Part shown: positions 45,120 through 55,300 of the stretch, piece by piece
Layout of the letters: the number at the start of each line of letters is the position of its first letter
Numbering within the stretch: position 1 is the first letter of the stretch
Origin: Solirubrobacteraceae bacterium
GTDB taxonomy: Bacteria > Actinomycetota > Thermoleophilia > Solirubrobacterales > Solirubrobacteraceae
Assembly (NCBI GenBank): GCA_016463765.1
Contig: JAEMQS010000006.1
Location: 1-64,000 of the forward strand
Reading direction: 5' to 3'
DNA: 64,000 nucleotides
The notes under the pieces: generated by a model
Database searches by the model: none
Seen by the model: only the letters and a program-made list of their open reading frames with translations
What the model was told of the DNA's origin: nothing
Position numbers and translations under genes: made by a program

Positions 45120-46326
45120 CCTGTTCCGCACCCGCCGCATGTGGCGGCCCCGGCAGGACCTTAAGCCCCACTACGACGTCGTCATCGTCGGCGGCGGCAC
45201 CCACGGCCTCGCCGCCGCGCACTACCTCGCCCACCACCACGGGATCACCGACGTCGCCGTCCTCGAGAAGAAGTACCTCGGCTCGGGCGCGGCGGGCCGC
45301 AACACCACGATCGTGCGCGCGAACTACAAGACGCCCGAGGGCGCGCGGTTCTACGACGCGTCCCTGAAGCTCTACGAGGGGCTGTCCGCCGAGCTGGACT
45401 ACAACCTCATGTTCAGCCAGCACGGCCACCTCACCCTCGCGCACTCCGACCGCGCGCTGATGGTCATGCGCGAGCGCGCGGAGGCCAACCGGCTGCTCGG
45501 CATCGAGTCCGAGCTCATCGACGCGCGTGAGGTCGCCTCGATGGTTCCGGTGATGGCGCCGCTGGACACCATGGAGCACCCGGTGCGCGGCGCGCTGTAC
45601 CACCGCCCCGGCGGGGTGATCCGCCACGACGCGGTCGTCTGGGGCTTCGCGCGCAGCGCCGACCGCGGCGGCGCCGAACTGCATCCGGGCACCGAGGTCA
45701 CCGGCATCGACGTGCAGGGCGGGCGGGTGACGGGCGTGCGGACGAACCGCGGCGACGTCTCTGCGGGGACGGTCATCCTCGCGACCGCCGGGTGGAGCTC
45801 CCTGACCGCGTCGCTGGCGGGCGTCGAGCTGCCGATCACGACGCACCTGCTCCAGGCGTTCGTCACCGAGCCGCTGAAGCCGCTGCTCGACACGATCATC
45901 GTCTCGGGCGACCTGCACGTCTACGTCAGCCAGACCGACCGCGGCGAGTTCCTCATCGGCAGCGAGATCGAGCCGTGGACGACGTACCGCATGCAGGGCA
46001 CGCTGAACTTCCTGCAGGACTGCTCGCGCCACGCGCTCGAGCTGTTCCCGTGGCTGGGGCGCGCGCGGATGCTGCGCGCGTGGGCCGGGCTGTGCGACCT
46101 GACCCCGGACTACTCGCCGATCATGGGCGCGTGCGAGGTCGACGGGCTGCTCCTGTCCGCCGGCTGGGGCACCTACGGCTTCAAGGCGGCGCCCATCGTG
46201 GGACACACGCTCGCCGAGCAGGTTGCGACCGGCCGGACCCCGGAGCTCATCGCCCCGTTCGCGCTCGAGCGCTTCCACCGCGACGAGCTCGTCAGCGAAC
46301 TGGCGGCGGCGGCGGTCAGCCACTAA
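45112..46326 (+). CDS. soxB: Sarcosine oxidase beta subunit
   Basis: A 404-residue FAD/FMN-binding subunit. The dinucleotide-binding motif is VVIVGGGTHGLAAAHYLA (about 23-40), with EKKYLGSGAAGRNTT downstream. The covalent-FMN histidine is probably in GGVIRHDAVVWGF. The C-terminal FAD region contains SPIMGACEVDGLLLSAGWGTYG. It holds the amine oxidation site and produces H2O2 or reduces an acceptor. Its position last in the operon, after soxG, is unusual; the start ATG at 45112 overlaps soxG by eight bases. Confidence 0.93.
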   Translation: MRDLFRTRRMWRPRQDLKPHYDVVIVGGGTHGLAAAHYLAHHHGITDVAVLEKKYLGSGAAGRNTTIVRANYKTPEGARFYDASLKLYEGLSAELDYNLMFSQHGHLTLAHSDRALMVMRERAEANRLLGIESELIDAREVASMVPVMAPLDTMEHPVRGALYHRPGGVIRHDAVVWGFARSADRGGAELHPGTEVTGIDVQGGRVTGVRTNRGDVSAGTVILATAGWSSLTASLAGVELPITTHLLQAFVTEPLKPLLDTIIVSGDLHVYVSQTDRGEFLIGSEIEPWTTYRMQGTLNFLQDCSRHALELFPWLGRARMLRAWAGLCDLTPDYSPIMGACEVDGLLLSAGWGTYGFKAAPIVGHTLAEQVATGRTPELIAPFALERFHRDELVSELAAAAVSH

Positions 46327-46332
46327 TACCGT
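46327..46332 (+). promoter_or_regulatory. -10 box of purU
   Basis: TACCGT, six bases before the GTG at 46339, within the 12-base gap after soxB. It suggests purU can also be transcribed on its own as a leaderless message. Confidence 0.4.
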
Positions 46333-46338
46333 TGGCGC

Positions 46339-47202
<864 letters not shown>

Positions 47203-47232
47203 ACAGCAGTTCCTGATCGTTCACGGTCGCGA

Positions 47233-47238
47233 TACCAT
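47233..47238 (+). promoter_or_regulatory. -10 box of the secreted protein gene
   Basis: TACCAT, seven bases before the GTG at 47246. The matching of spacing with other genes in this window supports a leaderless start. Confidence 0.4.
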
Positions 47239-47245
47239 CCGCGCC

Positions 47246-48331
47246 GTGTCCCGGGTCGTCGTCCTGCTCATCGTCCTGGCCGTGGCCATCACGGCGCCGG
47301 CGACCGCCGTGGCGTCACCTGGTCCCCTCGCGCACGAGACCGACCCGGCGACGGGCGACGGGGTCCTCATCGTGAGCAGCTACAGCCCGTCGCTCGGTCC
47401 ACTGACCTGGGAGCAGTGTCCCCCCGGCGGTGCGTGCGCGCCGTTCGACGACGGCGACGGGAACGAGATGCGGCTGGCCGTGGGCGACCCGCCCGCCGGG
47501 ACCACGTACCGCGTGACCCAGGCCGCCACGACACTCGCAAGTGAGCCGTGGCAGGGCCGGCTGCACCGCGTCATGGGCCCGACGTACACCGGAGACCTGC
47601 GGGTCGGCTCCCGTGTCGCCCCGATGCTCGGCGCCTGGTCGCGCGGCTGGGGCGTCGAGAAGGCGCATCTCCAACTCCAGGCGTGCCCGGACGCCGTCTC
47701 GGCCAATGGGTGCGTCGTGATCTACGACACCTTGCTCTTCGGGCCCTGCTCGGCCGGTCAAGGCAGGGTGCTCGCGGCCCGTGACGCCGGGAAGTGGCTG
47801 CGTGTCGCCGAGGACCTCGGCTCGCAGCGCCTCCCCATGCCGGCGATCGGCTACGCCCAGCCCGAAGTGCTGACGCCGCTCACGGCGAACGCCCGTGTCG
47901 CGGTCACGCTCGCCGGCCGGATCGAGCCGGGTGGCGCCGACGGCGGCCCGTGCATCGGCGGCAGCTACGTGAGCCCGGGCTTCCCGTGGCCCGACCCCGG
48001 CTACCGCGACCCCGGCTACGTCGACCCGGGTCCGGACACGAAGGGCGCGGACAAGAAGCCGAAGGTCACGCTGCCCAAGCGGATCACGCGACACCAGCGC
48101 AGGGGCTTCGTCGCGGCGACGGTCACCTGTCCCGTCCGCTGCCGCCTCGAGCTGCGCGTGTCCCAGGGTCGCCGCGGGCTCACCGTGCGCCGCACGCTGA
48201 AGCGGGGCACGACCTCCGTCGCGCTGCCCACCGCGAAGGTCCGGCGCACCCTGCGCACGGGCACGGTGCGCGTTCGGGTGAAGGTCGGCGGCAGAGTGCT
48301 CGCCAACCGCTTGGTGACGCTGCGCCGCTGA
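47246..48331 (+). CDS. Exported protein of unknown function with C-terminal beta domain
   Basis: A 361-residue protein from GTG 47246, with a signal peptide (VVVLLIVLAVAITAPATAVA). The middle part has several cysteine pairs and an aromatic-rich, beta-strand-like sequence. A proline/glycine/aspartate linker (about 243-270; YRDPGYVDPGP) leads to a C-terminal region of about 90 residues with VTCPVRCRLELRVSQ and basic strands (VRRTLKRGTTSVALP). Such short C-terminal beta domains with a CPxxC motif recur in exported proteins of Solirubrobacterales. Function not recognised; possibly cell-surface binding. Confidence 0.6.
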   Translation: MSRVVVLLIVLAVAITAPATAVASPGPLAHETDPATGDGVLIVSSYSPSLGPLTWEQCPPGGACAPFDDGDGNEMRLAVGDPPAGTTYRVTQAATTLASEPWQGRLHRVMGPTYTGDLRVGSRVAPMLGAWSRGWGVEKAHLQLQACPDAVSANGCVVIYDTLLFGPCSAGQGRVLAARDAGKWLRVAEDLGSQRLPMPAIGYAQPEVLTPLTANARVAVTLAGRIEPGGADGGPCIGGSYVSPGFPWPDPGYRDPGYVDPGPDTKGADKKPKVTLPKRITRHQRRGFVAATVTCPVRCRLELRVSQGRRGLTVRRTLKRGTTSVALPTAKVRRTLRTGTVRVRVKVGGRVLANRLVTLRR

Positions 48332-48480
48332 CCTGCGGGAAGGTGCGAGGCCGGCGCCCGTAGTTTCCCCGTCCCCATGAGCGGGAGGACCGGGCGCCCA
48401 GTCGTCCATGCGTCTCGGGGTTGGCGCGGAGGCACCCGATGAAGGAGCCCGTACCGTTTCCATCCTCCTGAGGTTCCCGA
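48332..48480. other. 149-bp gap upstream of the MCP gene
   Basis: No gene is seen here. TGAGG about eight bases before the MCP ATG is a possible ribosome binding site. No riboswitch structure is recognised. Confidence 0.4.
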
Positions 48481-50310
48481 ATGCCCCACGTCCGTCTCAC
48501 CATTCGCACGAAGTTGCTGGGCCTGTCCGGCCTGCTGCTCGTGCTCATGGCCGTCATCGGCCTCGTCGGAATCAACAACCTCGGCTCGGTCGCCGACAAG
48601 GCCGATGCTGCAAACGACACGGCGACGAAGCCGCTGGCCGACCTGGTCGCCGCCGGGTCAGCGATCAACGAGAACCGCGCGCTCGTCGGGTACCACGTCC
48701 TCACGGAGGACGAGGCGCGCATGCGCGAGCTCGACGAGCAGATCGTGGCGAACGTCAAGCTCATCGACCGCGCGCTGGCCGACATCGAGCCGACGCTCGT
48801 GAGCGCCGAGGGCAAGAAGCTGCTTGCGCAGATCACCGCGGCGCGCAAGGCGAACAGCAAGCAGCGCGACGCCGTGCTCGAGCTCTCGCGCGAGCAGCGC
48901 ACCGCTGAGGCGACCGCGCTCATCAACCGCGAGTACATCCCCGCCGCCGACAAGCTCAACGACCTGTTCGCCGCGCTGCTGGAGAACAAGCGCGGGGTCG
49001 CCGAGAAGGCCACCACGTCGATTCAGGACACGTACGCGGCGAGCAAGACCGTCACCATCGTCCTGCTCGTCGTCGCCATGCTGTTCGGTGCGATCGCGTC
49101 GTTCCTCGTCGCCCGCGCCATGTCGCGCAACGTCGGCCAGGTGCTCGTGGCCGCCGAGGGCATCGCCGAGGGCGACGTCGACCAGCACGTCGACGTCAAG
49201 AGCACCGACGAGATCGGCACGATGGCCGCAGCGTTCGGCCGCATGACCGCGTACCTCCAGGAGATCGCCGACAACGCCAAGCGCGTCGCGTCCGGCGACC
49301 TGACCGTCGAGATCACGCCGAAGTCCGAGCGCGACTCGCTGGGCACCTCGTTCGCCGCGATGACCTCCGGCCTGCGCGAGACCGTCGGAGAGGTCCAGAA
49401 GACCGCCGAGACGCTCTCGAGCTCGTCGCAGCAGATGGCGTCCACCTCCGAGGAGGCCGGCCGCGCCGTGGGCGAGATCGCCAACGCCGTCGGTGAGGTC
49501 GCCTCCGGCGCCCAGAAGCAGGTCGAGGCCGTGGAGTCCGCACGCGCCGTCTCCGAGGACGTCGTCCGCGCCACGTCGGAGTCGGCCGCCAATGCGGCGC
49601 AGACCTCTGAGTCCGCCGCCCAGGCCCGTGAGGTCGCCCGCGAGGGCGCCGTCGCGGCCGAGGAGGCCAGCCGCGCGATGGACGCCGTCCGCGCCTCGAG
49701 CGGCGAGGTCACGACCGCGATCCGCGGCCTCGGGGCCAAGAGCGAGCAGATCGGCGGGATCGTCGACACCATCGGCGGCATCGCCGAGCAGACGAACCTC
49801 CTGGCGCTGAACGCGGCCATCGAGGCCGCCCGTGCCGGCGAGCAGGGCCGTGGCTTCGCGGTCGTCGCCGAAGAGGTCCGCAAGCTCGCCGAGGAGTCCC
49901 AGGGCGCCGCCGAGCAGATCGCGACGCTCATCGGCGAGATCCAGACCGAGACGTCCCGCACGGTCGACGCCGTCGAGGCGGGGTCGCGCCAGACCGAAGA
50001 GGGCGCCGCCACGGTGGAGCAGGCCCGGACGCAGTTCGTCCGGATCGGCGAGTCCGTCGAGGACGTCGGCGGCCGCGTCGAGCAGATCGCCGCCGCGATC
50101 AACGAGATCGCCGAGTCCGCCCGCCGGATGAGCGACGACATGACCTCGGTCGCGTCGGTCGCCGAGCAGTCCTCGGCCTCCAGCGAAGAGGTGTCCGCAT
50201 CGACCGAGCAGACCTCGGCGTCGACGCAGCAGATCGCCGCCTCCGCGCAGGAGCTCGCCTCGACCGCCGAAGGCCTGTCGACGCTCGTCCAGCGCTTCCA
50301 GCTGCGCTAG
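48481..50310 (+). CDS. Methyl-accepting chemotaxis protein
   Basis: A 609-residue transmembrane chemoreceptor. First membrane helix at about residues 11-32, a four-helix-bundle sensor region outside the membrane (about 35-190), second membrane helix at about 195-215, then HAMP-type segments ([17 protein letters not shown] and a second copy with [17 protein letters not shown]). The signalling domain (about 300-609) has the hairpin tip [21 protein letters not shown] and [10 protein letters not shown]. Glutamate/glutamine-rich helices are consistent with methylation sites. It couples to CheW, encoded next; no CheA, CheB or CheR gene is visible here. Confidence 0.94.
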   Translation: MPHVRLTIRTKLLGLSGLLLVLMAVIGLVGINNLGSVADKADAANDTATKPLADLVAAGSAINENRALVGYHVLTEDEARMRELDEQIVANVKLIDRALADIEPTLVSAEGKKLLAQITAARKANSKQRDAVLELSREQRTAEATALINREYIPAADKLNDLFAALLENKRGVAEKATTSIQDTYAASKTVTIVLLVVAMLFGAIASFLVARAMSRNVGQVLVAAEGIAEGDVDQHVDVKSTDEIGTMAAAFGRMTAYLQEIADNAKRVASGDLTVEITPKSERDSLGTSFAAMTSGLRETVGEVQKTAETLSSSSQQMASTSEEAGRAVGEIANAVGEVASGAQKQVEAVESARAVSEDVVRATSESAANAAQTSESAAQAREVAREGAVAAEEASRAMDAVRASSGEVTTAIRGLGAKSEQIGGIVDTIGGIAEQTNLLALNAAIEAARAGEQGRGFAVVAEEVRKLAEESQGAAEQIATLIGEIQTETSRTVDAVEAGSRQTEEGAATVEQARTQFVRIGESVEDVGGRVEQIAAAINEIAESARRMSDDMTSVASVAEQSSASSEEVSASTEQTSASTQQIAASAQELASTAEGLSTLVQRFQLR

Positions 50311-50327
50311 CCCGACCCCATGTCCCC

Positions 50328-50362
50328 GACGGGGCGCGGGCCGAGACGGCCCGCGCCCCGTC
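50328..50362 (+). terminator. Perfect 15-bp hairpin between mcp and cheW
   Basis: GACGGGGCGCGGGCC and GGCCCGCGCCCCGTC pair over 15 bases around GAGAC, 18 bases after the MCP stop and 21 bases before the cheW start. There is no T tract. It could terminate most mcp transcripts or set the ratio of MCP to CheW. Confidence 0.55.
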
Positions 50363-50372
50363 CCCGTTTCCC

Positions 50373-50378
50373 AGGAGG
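50373..50378 (+). promoter_or_regulatory. Strong ribosome binding site of cheW
   Basis: AGGAGG, four bases before the ATG at 50383. It is one of few canonical sites in the window and fixes this start rather than the track start at 50320. Confidence 0.65.
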
Positions 50379-50382
50379 TTTC

Positions 50383-50820
50383 ATGTCCGACCACGAACAG
50401 CTCGTGATCTTCACCGTCGGCGGCGAGCAGTACGCGCTGCCCATCGACCGCGTCCGCGAGATCATCCGCCTGCGCGATCTGCGCACGGTCGACGCCAGCG
50501 ACCCGGCCATCCGCGGCGTGATCAGCCTTCGCGGCAAGATCATCCCCGTCCACGACCTGGCGGTCCGCCTCGGCCTCCCGCCCCAGCAGGCCGACGGCGC
50601 AAAGATCGTCATCGTCGAGGGCGCGGGTGAGGCCGTCGGCGCGATCGTCGACGACGTCGAAGAGGTGCACACCGTCCCCACCTCGGAGATCGAGCCGGTA
50701 CCGGACGTCGGCTCCGAGCTGCTCACGGGCATCGCCCGGATCGAGGAGCGGCTCGTCGCAGTCCTCGACTGCGACCGTGCCTTCCCCGGGCACCGCGTCG
50801 CCGACGAGGCGCTCGCGTAG
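50383..50820 (+). CDS. cheW: Chemotaxis coupling protein CheW
   Basis: A 145-residue cytosolic adaptor linking MCPs to CheA. The sequence covers the CheW fold: QLVIFTVGGEQYALPIDRVREI, AIRGVISLRGKIIPVHDLA, KIVIVEGAGEAVGAIVDDVEEV and ERLVAVLDCDRAF. The length is typical. The AGGAGG site decides the ATG at 50383. It lies downstream of the MCP gene after a strong hairpin, and its stop is one base from the convergent permease stop. Confidence 0.93.
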   Translation: MSDHEQLVIFTVGGEQYALPIDRVREIIRLRDLRTVDASDPAIRGVISLRGKIIPVHDLAVRLGLPPQQADGAKIVIVEGAGEAVGAIVDDVEEVHTVPTSEIEPVPDVGSELLTGIARIEERLVAVLDCDRAFPGHRVADEALA

Positions 50821-50821
50821 C

Positions 50822-52210
50822 TCAGTCGCCCGGACGCGCGTCCAGGCCGGTGGCGTCGAGCTCGTCGACGCCCCCGGTCAGCCGCTGGTTGACGAACCAC
50901 AGCAGCACCCCGATCGCCAGCAGGGTCCCGGCACGGAGGTAGCTCTCCCCGCTCTTCTGCGTCATCAGTCCGAGACAGACGACGATTCCGATGATCGGGA
51001 TGGCCTTCGGCGTCACGAAGTGGTCGTGCTCCACCGGCGTGTTGCGCAGCACCAGCACGGCGACGTTGACCGCGACGAACACCGCGAGCAGCAGCAGGAC
51101 CGTGGTGTCCGCGAGCGCCGACAGGTCACCGGTGCTGACGAGCACCACGGCGATCGCCGACGTGAAGATGATCGCGACCCACGGGGTCTGGCGGGTCTCG
51201 TGCACCCGGCCGAGCCCGCGCGGCACGATGCCCTGGCTCGACATGCCGTACGTGATCCGCGACGCCATGATCATGTTGATGAGCGCGCCGTTGGCGACGG
51301 CGAGCAGCGCGATGAACGAGAAGACCTCGGTCGACATCGCCAGCGGACCCTGGTCGACGACCTCGAGCAGCGGCCCGCTCGAGGACACGAGGTCGTTCGT
51401 CGGCACCGCCATCGACGCGATGACCGTCACCAGCAGGTAGATGACCCCGGCGATGAGCAGCCCGCCGAACAGGGCCAGCGGGTAGGCGTGGGCCGGGTCC
51501 TTCGTCTCCTCGGCGACATTGACCGAGTCCTCGAAGCCGATGAGCGCGTAGAACGCCAGCGCGGCGCCCGAGAGGATCGCCAGCGGCACCGCGTCGCCCT
51601 CCTTGAAGTCGAGCGCCCGGCCCGGGTCGCCCCCGCCGTCGAGCACGAACGCCGCGCCGATGACGACGACGAGCAGCAGGCCGATGCACTCCACCGCGGT
51701 GAGCCCGAGGTTGAGCTTCACTGACTCGGAGATCCCCCGGAAGTTGATGAGGCCGATCACGATGATGAACCCGATGCCGACGAGCACCACCGGCAGCTCG
51801 ACGAACTCCCCGAGGTAGTCGCCCCCGAACGCGCGGGCGAGCGTCGATGCGGAGGTGACGCCCGACATCATCACCGCGAACGCCACGATGAACGTGAAGA
51901 ACGGCACCTTGAACGCGCCGTTGACCCACACCGCCGCGCCACCGGCCCGCGGGAACTTCGTGACGAGCTCCGCGTAGGCGAACGCGGTGAAGAGCGCCAG
52001 CGTGAGGGCGAGCAGGAACGACGCCCAGATGGCGCCGCCGACCTTCCCGCCGACCTCCCCCACGAGCGCGTAGATGCCCGCGCCGAGCACGTCGCCGACG
52101 ATGAACACCACGAGCATCGGCCGGGTGATCGCCCGGTTCAGCGGCGTGGCGGGCGTGGCCGGGACGGGGATGCGGCCGCCGGGGGCGCCGTGCGGGAGAC
52201 GTGGGCTCAT
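50822..52210 (-). CDS. APC-superfamily amino acid/polyamine permease
   Basis: A 462-residue integral membrane protein with about 12 hydrophobic segments, started at ATG 52210 (MSPRLPHG); the track ORF extends upstream by a shadow. The first helix carries the family motif VFIVGDVLGAGIYALVG, and helix 6 the GFEDSVNVAEETKDP motif. It imports an amino acid or polyamine by proton coupling; the substrate is unknown. It is divergent from an HD-domain gene. Confidence 0.9.
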   Translation of the reverse strand: MSPRLPHGAPGGRIPVPATPATPLNRAITRPMLVVFIVGDVLGAGIYALVGEVGGKVGGAIWASFLLALTLALFTAFAYAELVTKFPRAGGAAVWVNGAFKVPFFTFIVAFAVMMSGVTSASTLARAFGGDYLGEFVELPVVLVGIGFIIVIGLINFRGISESVKLNLGLTAVECIGLLLVVVIGAAFVLDGGGDPGRALDFKEGDAVPLAILSGAALAFYALIGFEDSVNVAEETKDPAHAYPLALFGGLLIAGVIYLLVTVIASMAVPTNDLVSSSGPLLEVVDQGPLAMSTEVFSFIALLAVANGALINMIMASRITYGMSSQGIVPRGLGRVHETRQTPWVAIIFTSAIAVVLVSTGDLSALADTTVLLLLAVFVAVNVAVLVLRNTPVEHDHFVTPKAIPIIGIVVCLGLMTQKSGESYLRAGTLLAIGVLLWFVNQRLTGGVDELDATGLDARPGD

Positions 52211-52255
52211 CGCGGGAGTGTGCCCCTTGCGCCACCTGACGCAAACGGCGGCGCG

Positions 52256-52261
52256 TAGGCT
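52256..52261 (+). promoter_or_regulatory. -10 box of the HD-domain gene
   Basis: TAGGCT, ten bases before the GTG at 52272, in the short divergent region with the permease. Confidence 0.35.
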
Positions 52262-52271
52262 CGCAGACGCC

Positions 52272-52928
52272 GTGGCCGAATCGTTCACCGACACCCCGCT
52301 GCTGACCGCGCGCTTCGACGCCGCGCTGCACCACGCCACCGCGCACCACGCCCGGCAGCTGCGCAAGGGCACGCCGGTGCCGTACGCCGCGCACCTGCTC
52401 GCGGCCGCGTCGCTCGTGCTCGAGATGGGCGGCGACGAGGACGAGGCGATCGCCGCGCTGCTGCACGACGTCGTCGAGGACGGCGGCGGCCGCGACGCGC
52501 TGGACGAGATCGAGCGGCGGTTCGGCCCTGTGGTCGCGGGCCTCGTGCTTGACAACACCGACGCGGTCGAGCGCACCGATGACGGCGGCGCGGGGTGGTA
52601 CCACCGCAAGCGCGGGTTCGTCGAAGCCTTCCCGGAGAAGGCGCCGGCCGCGCTGCGGGTGAGCCTGGCCGACAAGCTGCACAACGCCCGCTCGATCCTC
52701 ACCGACTACCGCACGCACGGCGATGACCTCTGGGCGCGCTTCGGGCAGGGCCAGGGCCTCGCGACCCGCGTCTACTACCGCTCGCTGGCCCGCGCGTTCG
52801 AGCAGGAACGCGCCCGTCTCGGCCCCCTCGCCGAGCCCTATGTCGACGAGCTGCGGCGAACGGTCGACGCGATCACCGCGCTCGCCGAGGAGCACCAGGG
52901 ACCCGATTCGCGGGCCTTCCTGGCCTGA
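52272..52928 (+). CDS. HD-domain phosphohydrolase (small alarmone hydrolase type)
   Basis: A 218-residue protein from GTG 52272. It resembles the N-terminal hydrolase part of RelA/SpoT: VPYAAHLLAAASLVLEMG with the first histidine, AIAALLHDVVEDGG with the HD pair, and VSLADKLHNARSIL with the distal aspartate. The synthetase domain is absent, so it is likely a (p)ppGpp or related nucleotide hydrolase. The metal-binding residues are kept. The reaction is inferred from the family. Confidence 0.82.
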   Translation: MAESFTDTPLLTARFDAALHHATAHHARQLRKGTPVPYAAHLLAAASLVLEMGGDEDEAIAALLHDVVEDGGGRDALDEIERRFGPVVAGLVLDNTDAVERTDDGGAGWYHRKRGFVEAFPEKAPAALRVSLADKLHNARSILTDYRTHGDDLWARFGQGQGLATRVYYRSLARAFEQERARLGPLAEPYVDELRRTVDAITALAEEHQGPDSRAFLA

Positions 52929-53021
52929 TCGCAGGTCAATTTGTGCGAATCCCACAGAAACTTCGCCTGTATTTGCGGATACCGAGGAGTAGCGTCGTGA
53001 TCCTGTGGCGATCATGAGCGT

Positions 53022-54086
53022 ATGCATGTCCTCGATGTGGCTGCGTCCCTCACGACGCCGCTGCTGCCTGATGACTACCTGACGTACGTCAACCCGCTGT
53101 GGTCCCGGCGCGAGCCGCGCGGCCGCGTCGATGCCGTGATGCCGGAGACGCGCGACAGCGCGACGATCTGGCTGACCCCCGGCATCGGGTGGCCGGCCCA
53201 CACGCCCGGGCAGTACGTGCGCGTCGGTGTGGATGTCGATGGTGTCCGCCACTGGCGCACGTACTCGCTGACGTCCGTCCCGGGCCGCAAGGACAAGCGG
53301 ATCGCGATCACGGTGAAGGCCATCGCCGACGGCGTGGTCTCGACCCATCTCGTCCGCAACGCGCGCCGCGGCATGATCGTGCGCCTCGCGCCGCCCGCGG
53401 GCGAGTTCGTCCTGCCCGAGCGACTCGACCAGCCGCTGTTGTTCGTCACCGCCGGCAGCGGCATCACGCCGATCCTCGGCATGCTCCGCACGCTCGCCGC
53501 GCGCGGCCCGCTGCCGGACATCACCCACGTCCACCTCGCGCCGTCGGCCGACGACGTCATCGCGCGCGTCGACCTGCAGCGCCTGGCGCGCCGGCACCCC
53601 GCGTACCGCCTGCACGAGCACCACGACGACCGGCGCGGCATCTTCGACGTCGTCACCCTCGACGCCGTCGTCCCCGACTGGCGCACCCGCCCGACCTGGG
53701 CGTGCGGTCCCGCGCCCCTGCTCGACGCGCTCACCGCGCGCTTCGAGGCCGAGGGTGTGGCCGACCACCTGAACATCGAGCGCTTCCGCCCGGTCGTCGC
53801 CGCCGACGGCGCGGCGGGCGCGGGCGGCCTCGTCCGCTTCACGGCCAGCGACCGTGAGGTCGAGGCCGACGGCGCCACCCCACTGCTCACCGTCGGCGAG
53901 GACGCCGGCGTCCTCATGCCCAGCGGCTGCCGCATGGGCATCTGCCACACCTGCGTCGGCGCCCTGTGCGGCGGCAGCGTCCGCGATCTGCGCACCGGCG
54001 AGCAGATCGAGGGCGACCCCGATGACCCGCCGCACATCCGGACGTGCGTCTCCGCCGCCGCCGGCCCCGTCGAACTCTCCCTCTGA
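53022..54086 (+). CDS. Ferredoxin reductase with fused [2Fe-2S] domain
   Basis: A 354-residue flavoprotein of the FNR type. An FAD-binding domain (about 30-130; RTYSLTSVPG) and NAD(P)-binding domain (about 135-245; FVTAGSGITPILGMLRTL, WACGPAPLLDAL) are followed by a C-terminal ferredoxin domain with cysteines in PSGCRMGICHTCVGALC and RTCVSAA. It transfers electrons from NAD(P)H to a client enzyme. It lies 20 bases upstream of a fatty acid desaturase gene, its probable acceptor. A ribosome binding site is not clear; the ATG at 53022 was taken. Confidence 0.9.
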   Translation: MHVLDVAASLTTPLLPDDYLTYVNPLWSRREPRGRVDAVMPETRDSATIWLTPGIGWPAHTPGQYVRVGVDVDGVRHWRTYSLTSVPGRKDKRIAITVKAIADGVVSTHLVRNARRGMIVRLAPPAGEFVLPERLDQPLLFVTAGSGITPILGMLRTLAARGPLPDITHVHLAPSADDVIARVDLQRLARRHPAYRLHEHHDDRRGIFDVVTLDAVVPDWRTRPTWACGPAPLLDALTARFEAEGVADHLNIERFRPVVAADGAAGAGGLVRFTASDREVEADGATPLLTVGEDAGVLMPSGCRMGICHTCVGALCGGSVRDLRTGEQIEGDPDDPPHIRTCVSAAAGPVELSL

Positions 54087-54106
54087 ACGCGAAAGGACCT
54101 GCACCA

Positions 54107-55297
54107 ATGAGCACGGATACCTCAGCATCTCCGCTCGCCCACCTCACCCCCGAGGACATCGAGGACATCGGCCGTGAGCTCGACGCCATCCGCGACGAGA
54201 TCTACAACGACCTCGGCGAGGAGGACGCCGCGTACATCCGCAAGGTCATCGCCGCCCAGCGCGGCCTGGAGCTCGCGGGCCGCGGCGCGCTGCTCGTCTC
54301 GCTCTTCCCGCCCGCCTGGCTGGCCGGCACGACCATGCTCTCCGTCGCGAAGATCCTGGAGAACATGGAGCTCGGGCACAACATCATGCACGGGCAGTGG
54401 GACTGGATGCGCGACCCGGAGATCCACTCGACGACGTGGGAGTGGGACAACGTCTCGAGCTCCGACGGGTGGAAGCACTCGCACAACTTCCAGCACCACA
54501 CGTTCACGAACGTCATCGGCAAGGACCGCGACCTCGGCTACACGCTGCTGCGCATCGATCCCGAGCAGCCGTGGAACCCGCTGCACCTGCTGCAGCCGGT
54601 GACGAACACCGTGCTGGCGCTGTTCTTCGAGTGGGGCGTGGCGTTCTACGACCTCGAGATCGACGAGGCCCGCGCGGGCAAGCGCCCGTGGAGCAACGTC
54701 GCGTCCGACGTCAAGCGCCTGGCGAAGAAGGCCACGAAGCAGCTCACCAAGGACTACGTCGTGTGGCCGGCGCTGTCGGGCCCGTCGTTCATCCCGGCGT
54801 TCCTCGGCAACGTCACCGCCAACGCGGCGCGCAACGTGTGGACGCACGGCGTCATCTTCTGCGGCCACTTCCCCGACGGGGTGCAGACGTTCGACTACGA
54901 CGAGGAGCAGCTCGAGGCCGAGACGCGCGGTGAGTGGTACCTGCGTCAGCTCGTCGGCTCGGCGAACATCGACGGCAGCCGGCTCATGCACATCATGACC
55001 GGCAACCTCAGCTACCAGATCGAGCACCACCTCTTCCCCGATCTCCCGAGCAACCGCTACGCCGAGGTTGCGCCGCGGGTCAAGGACATCTGCGAGCGCT
55101 ACGACCTCCCGTACGTCAGCGGCCCGCTCCCGCAGCAGTACGCGCAGGTCCTGCGCAAAGTGGTGCGGATGTCCTTCCCGGGTGGGGGAGACGCGTCGCC
55201 TGCGCCCACGGCCCGGGGGGAGGTCTCCGAGGAGACCGCCGCCGTGCAGGCGCGGGCGGCGCGCCGTCGTCTGCGGGTCGTCGAGGACGCCGCGTAG
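54107..55297 (+). CDS. Membrane fatty acid desaturase
   Basis: A 396-residue di-iron desaturase, started at ATG 54107 with GAAAGGA ten bases upstream. Histidine boxes are H-x3-H (GHNIMH), H-x2-HH (SHNFQHH) and Q-x2-HH (QIEHHLFP). Hydrophobic stretches near 60-90 and 170-190 anchor it in the membrane. It introduces a double bond in an acyl chain, using electrons from the reductase upstream. The C-terminal 50 residues are basic and low complexity. It converges on the PucR gene three bases later. Confidence 0.92.
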   Translation: MSTDTSASPLAHLTPEDIEDIGRELDAIRDEIYNDLGEEDAAYIRKVIAAQRGLELAGRGALLVSLFPPAWLAGTTMLSVAKILENMELGHNIMHGQWDWMRDPEIHSTTWEWDNVSSSDGWKHSHNFQHHTFTNVIGKDRDLGYTLLRIDPEQPWNPLHLLQPVTNTVLALFFEWGVAFYDLEIDEARAGKRPWSNVASDVKRLAKKATKQLTKDYVVWPALSGPSFIPAFLGNVTANAARNVWTHGVIFCGHFPDGVQTFDYDEEQLEAETRGEWYLRQLVGSANIDGSRLMHIMTGNLSYQIEHHLFPDLPSNRYAEVAPRVKDICERYDLPYVSGPLPQQYAQVLRKVVRMSFPGGGDASPAPTARGEVSEETAAVQARAARRRLRVVEDAA

Positions 55298-55300
55298 CGG

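Noticed and set aside
48332-48480. Riboswitch upstream of the MCP gene
   Set aside because: I looked for a c-di-GMP riboswitch core because of the signalling genes nearby, and the conserved bases are absent.
51126-54128. 1000-residue minus-strand ORF
   Set aside because: Overlaps real genes on both strands and has no domain pattern.
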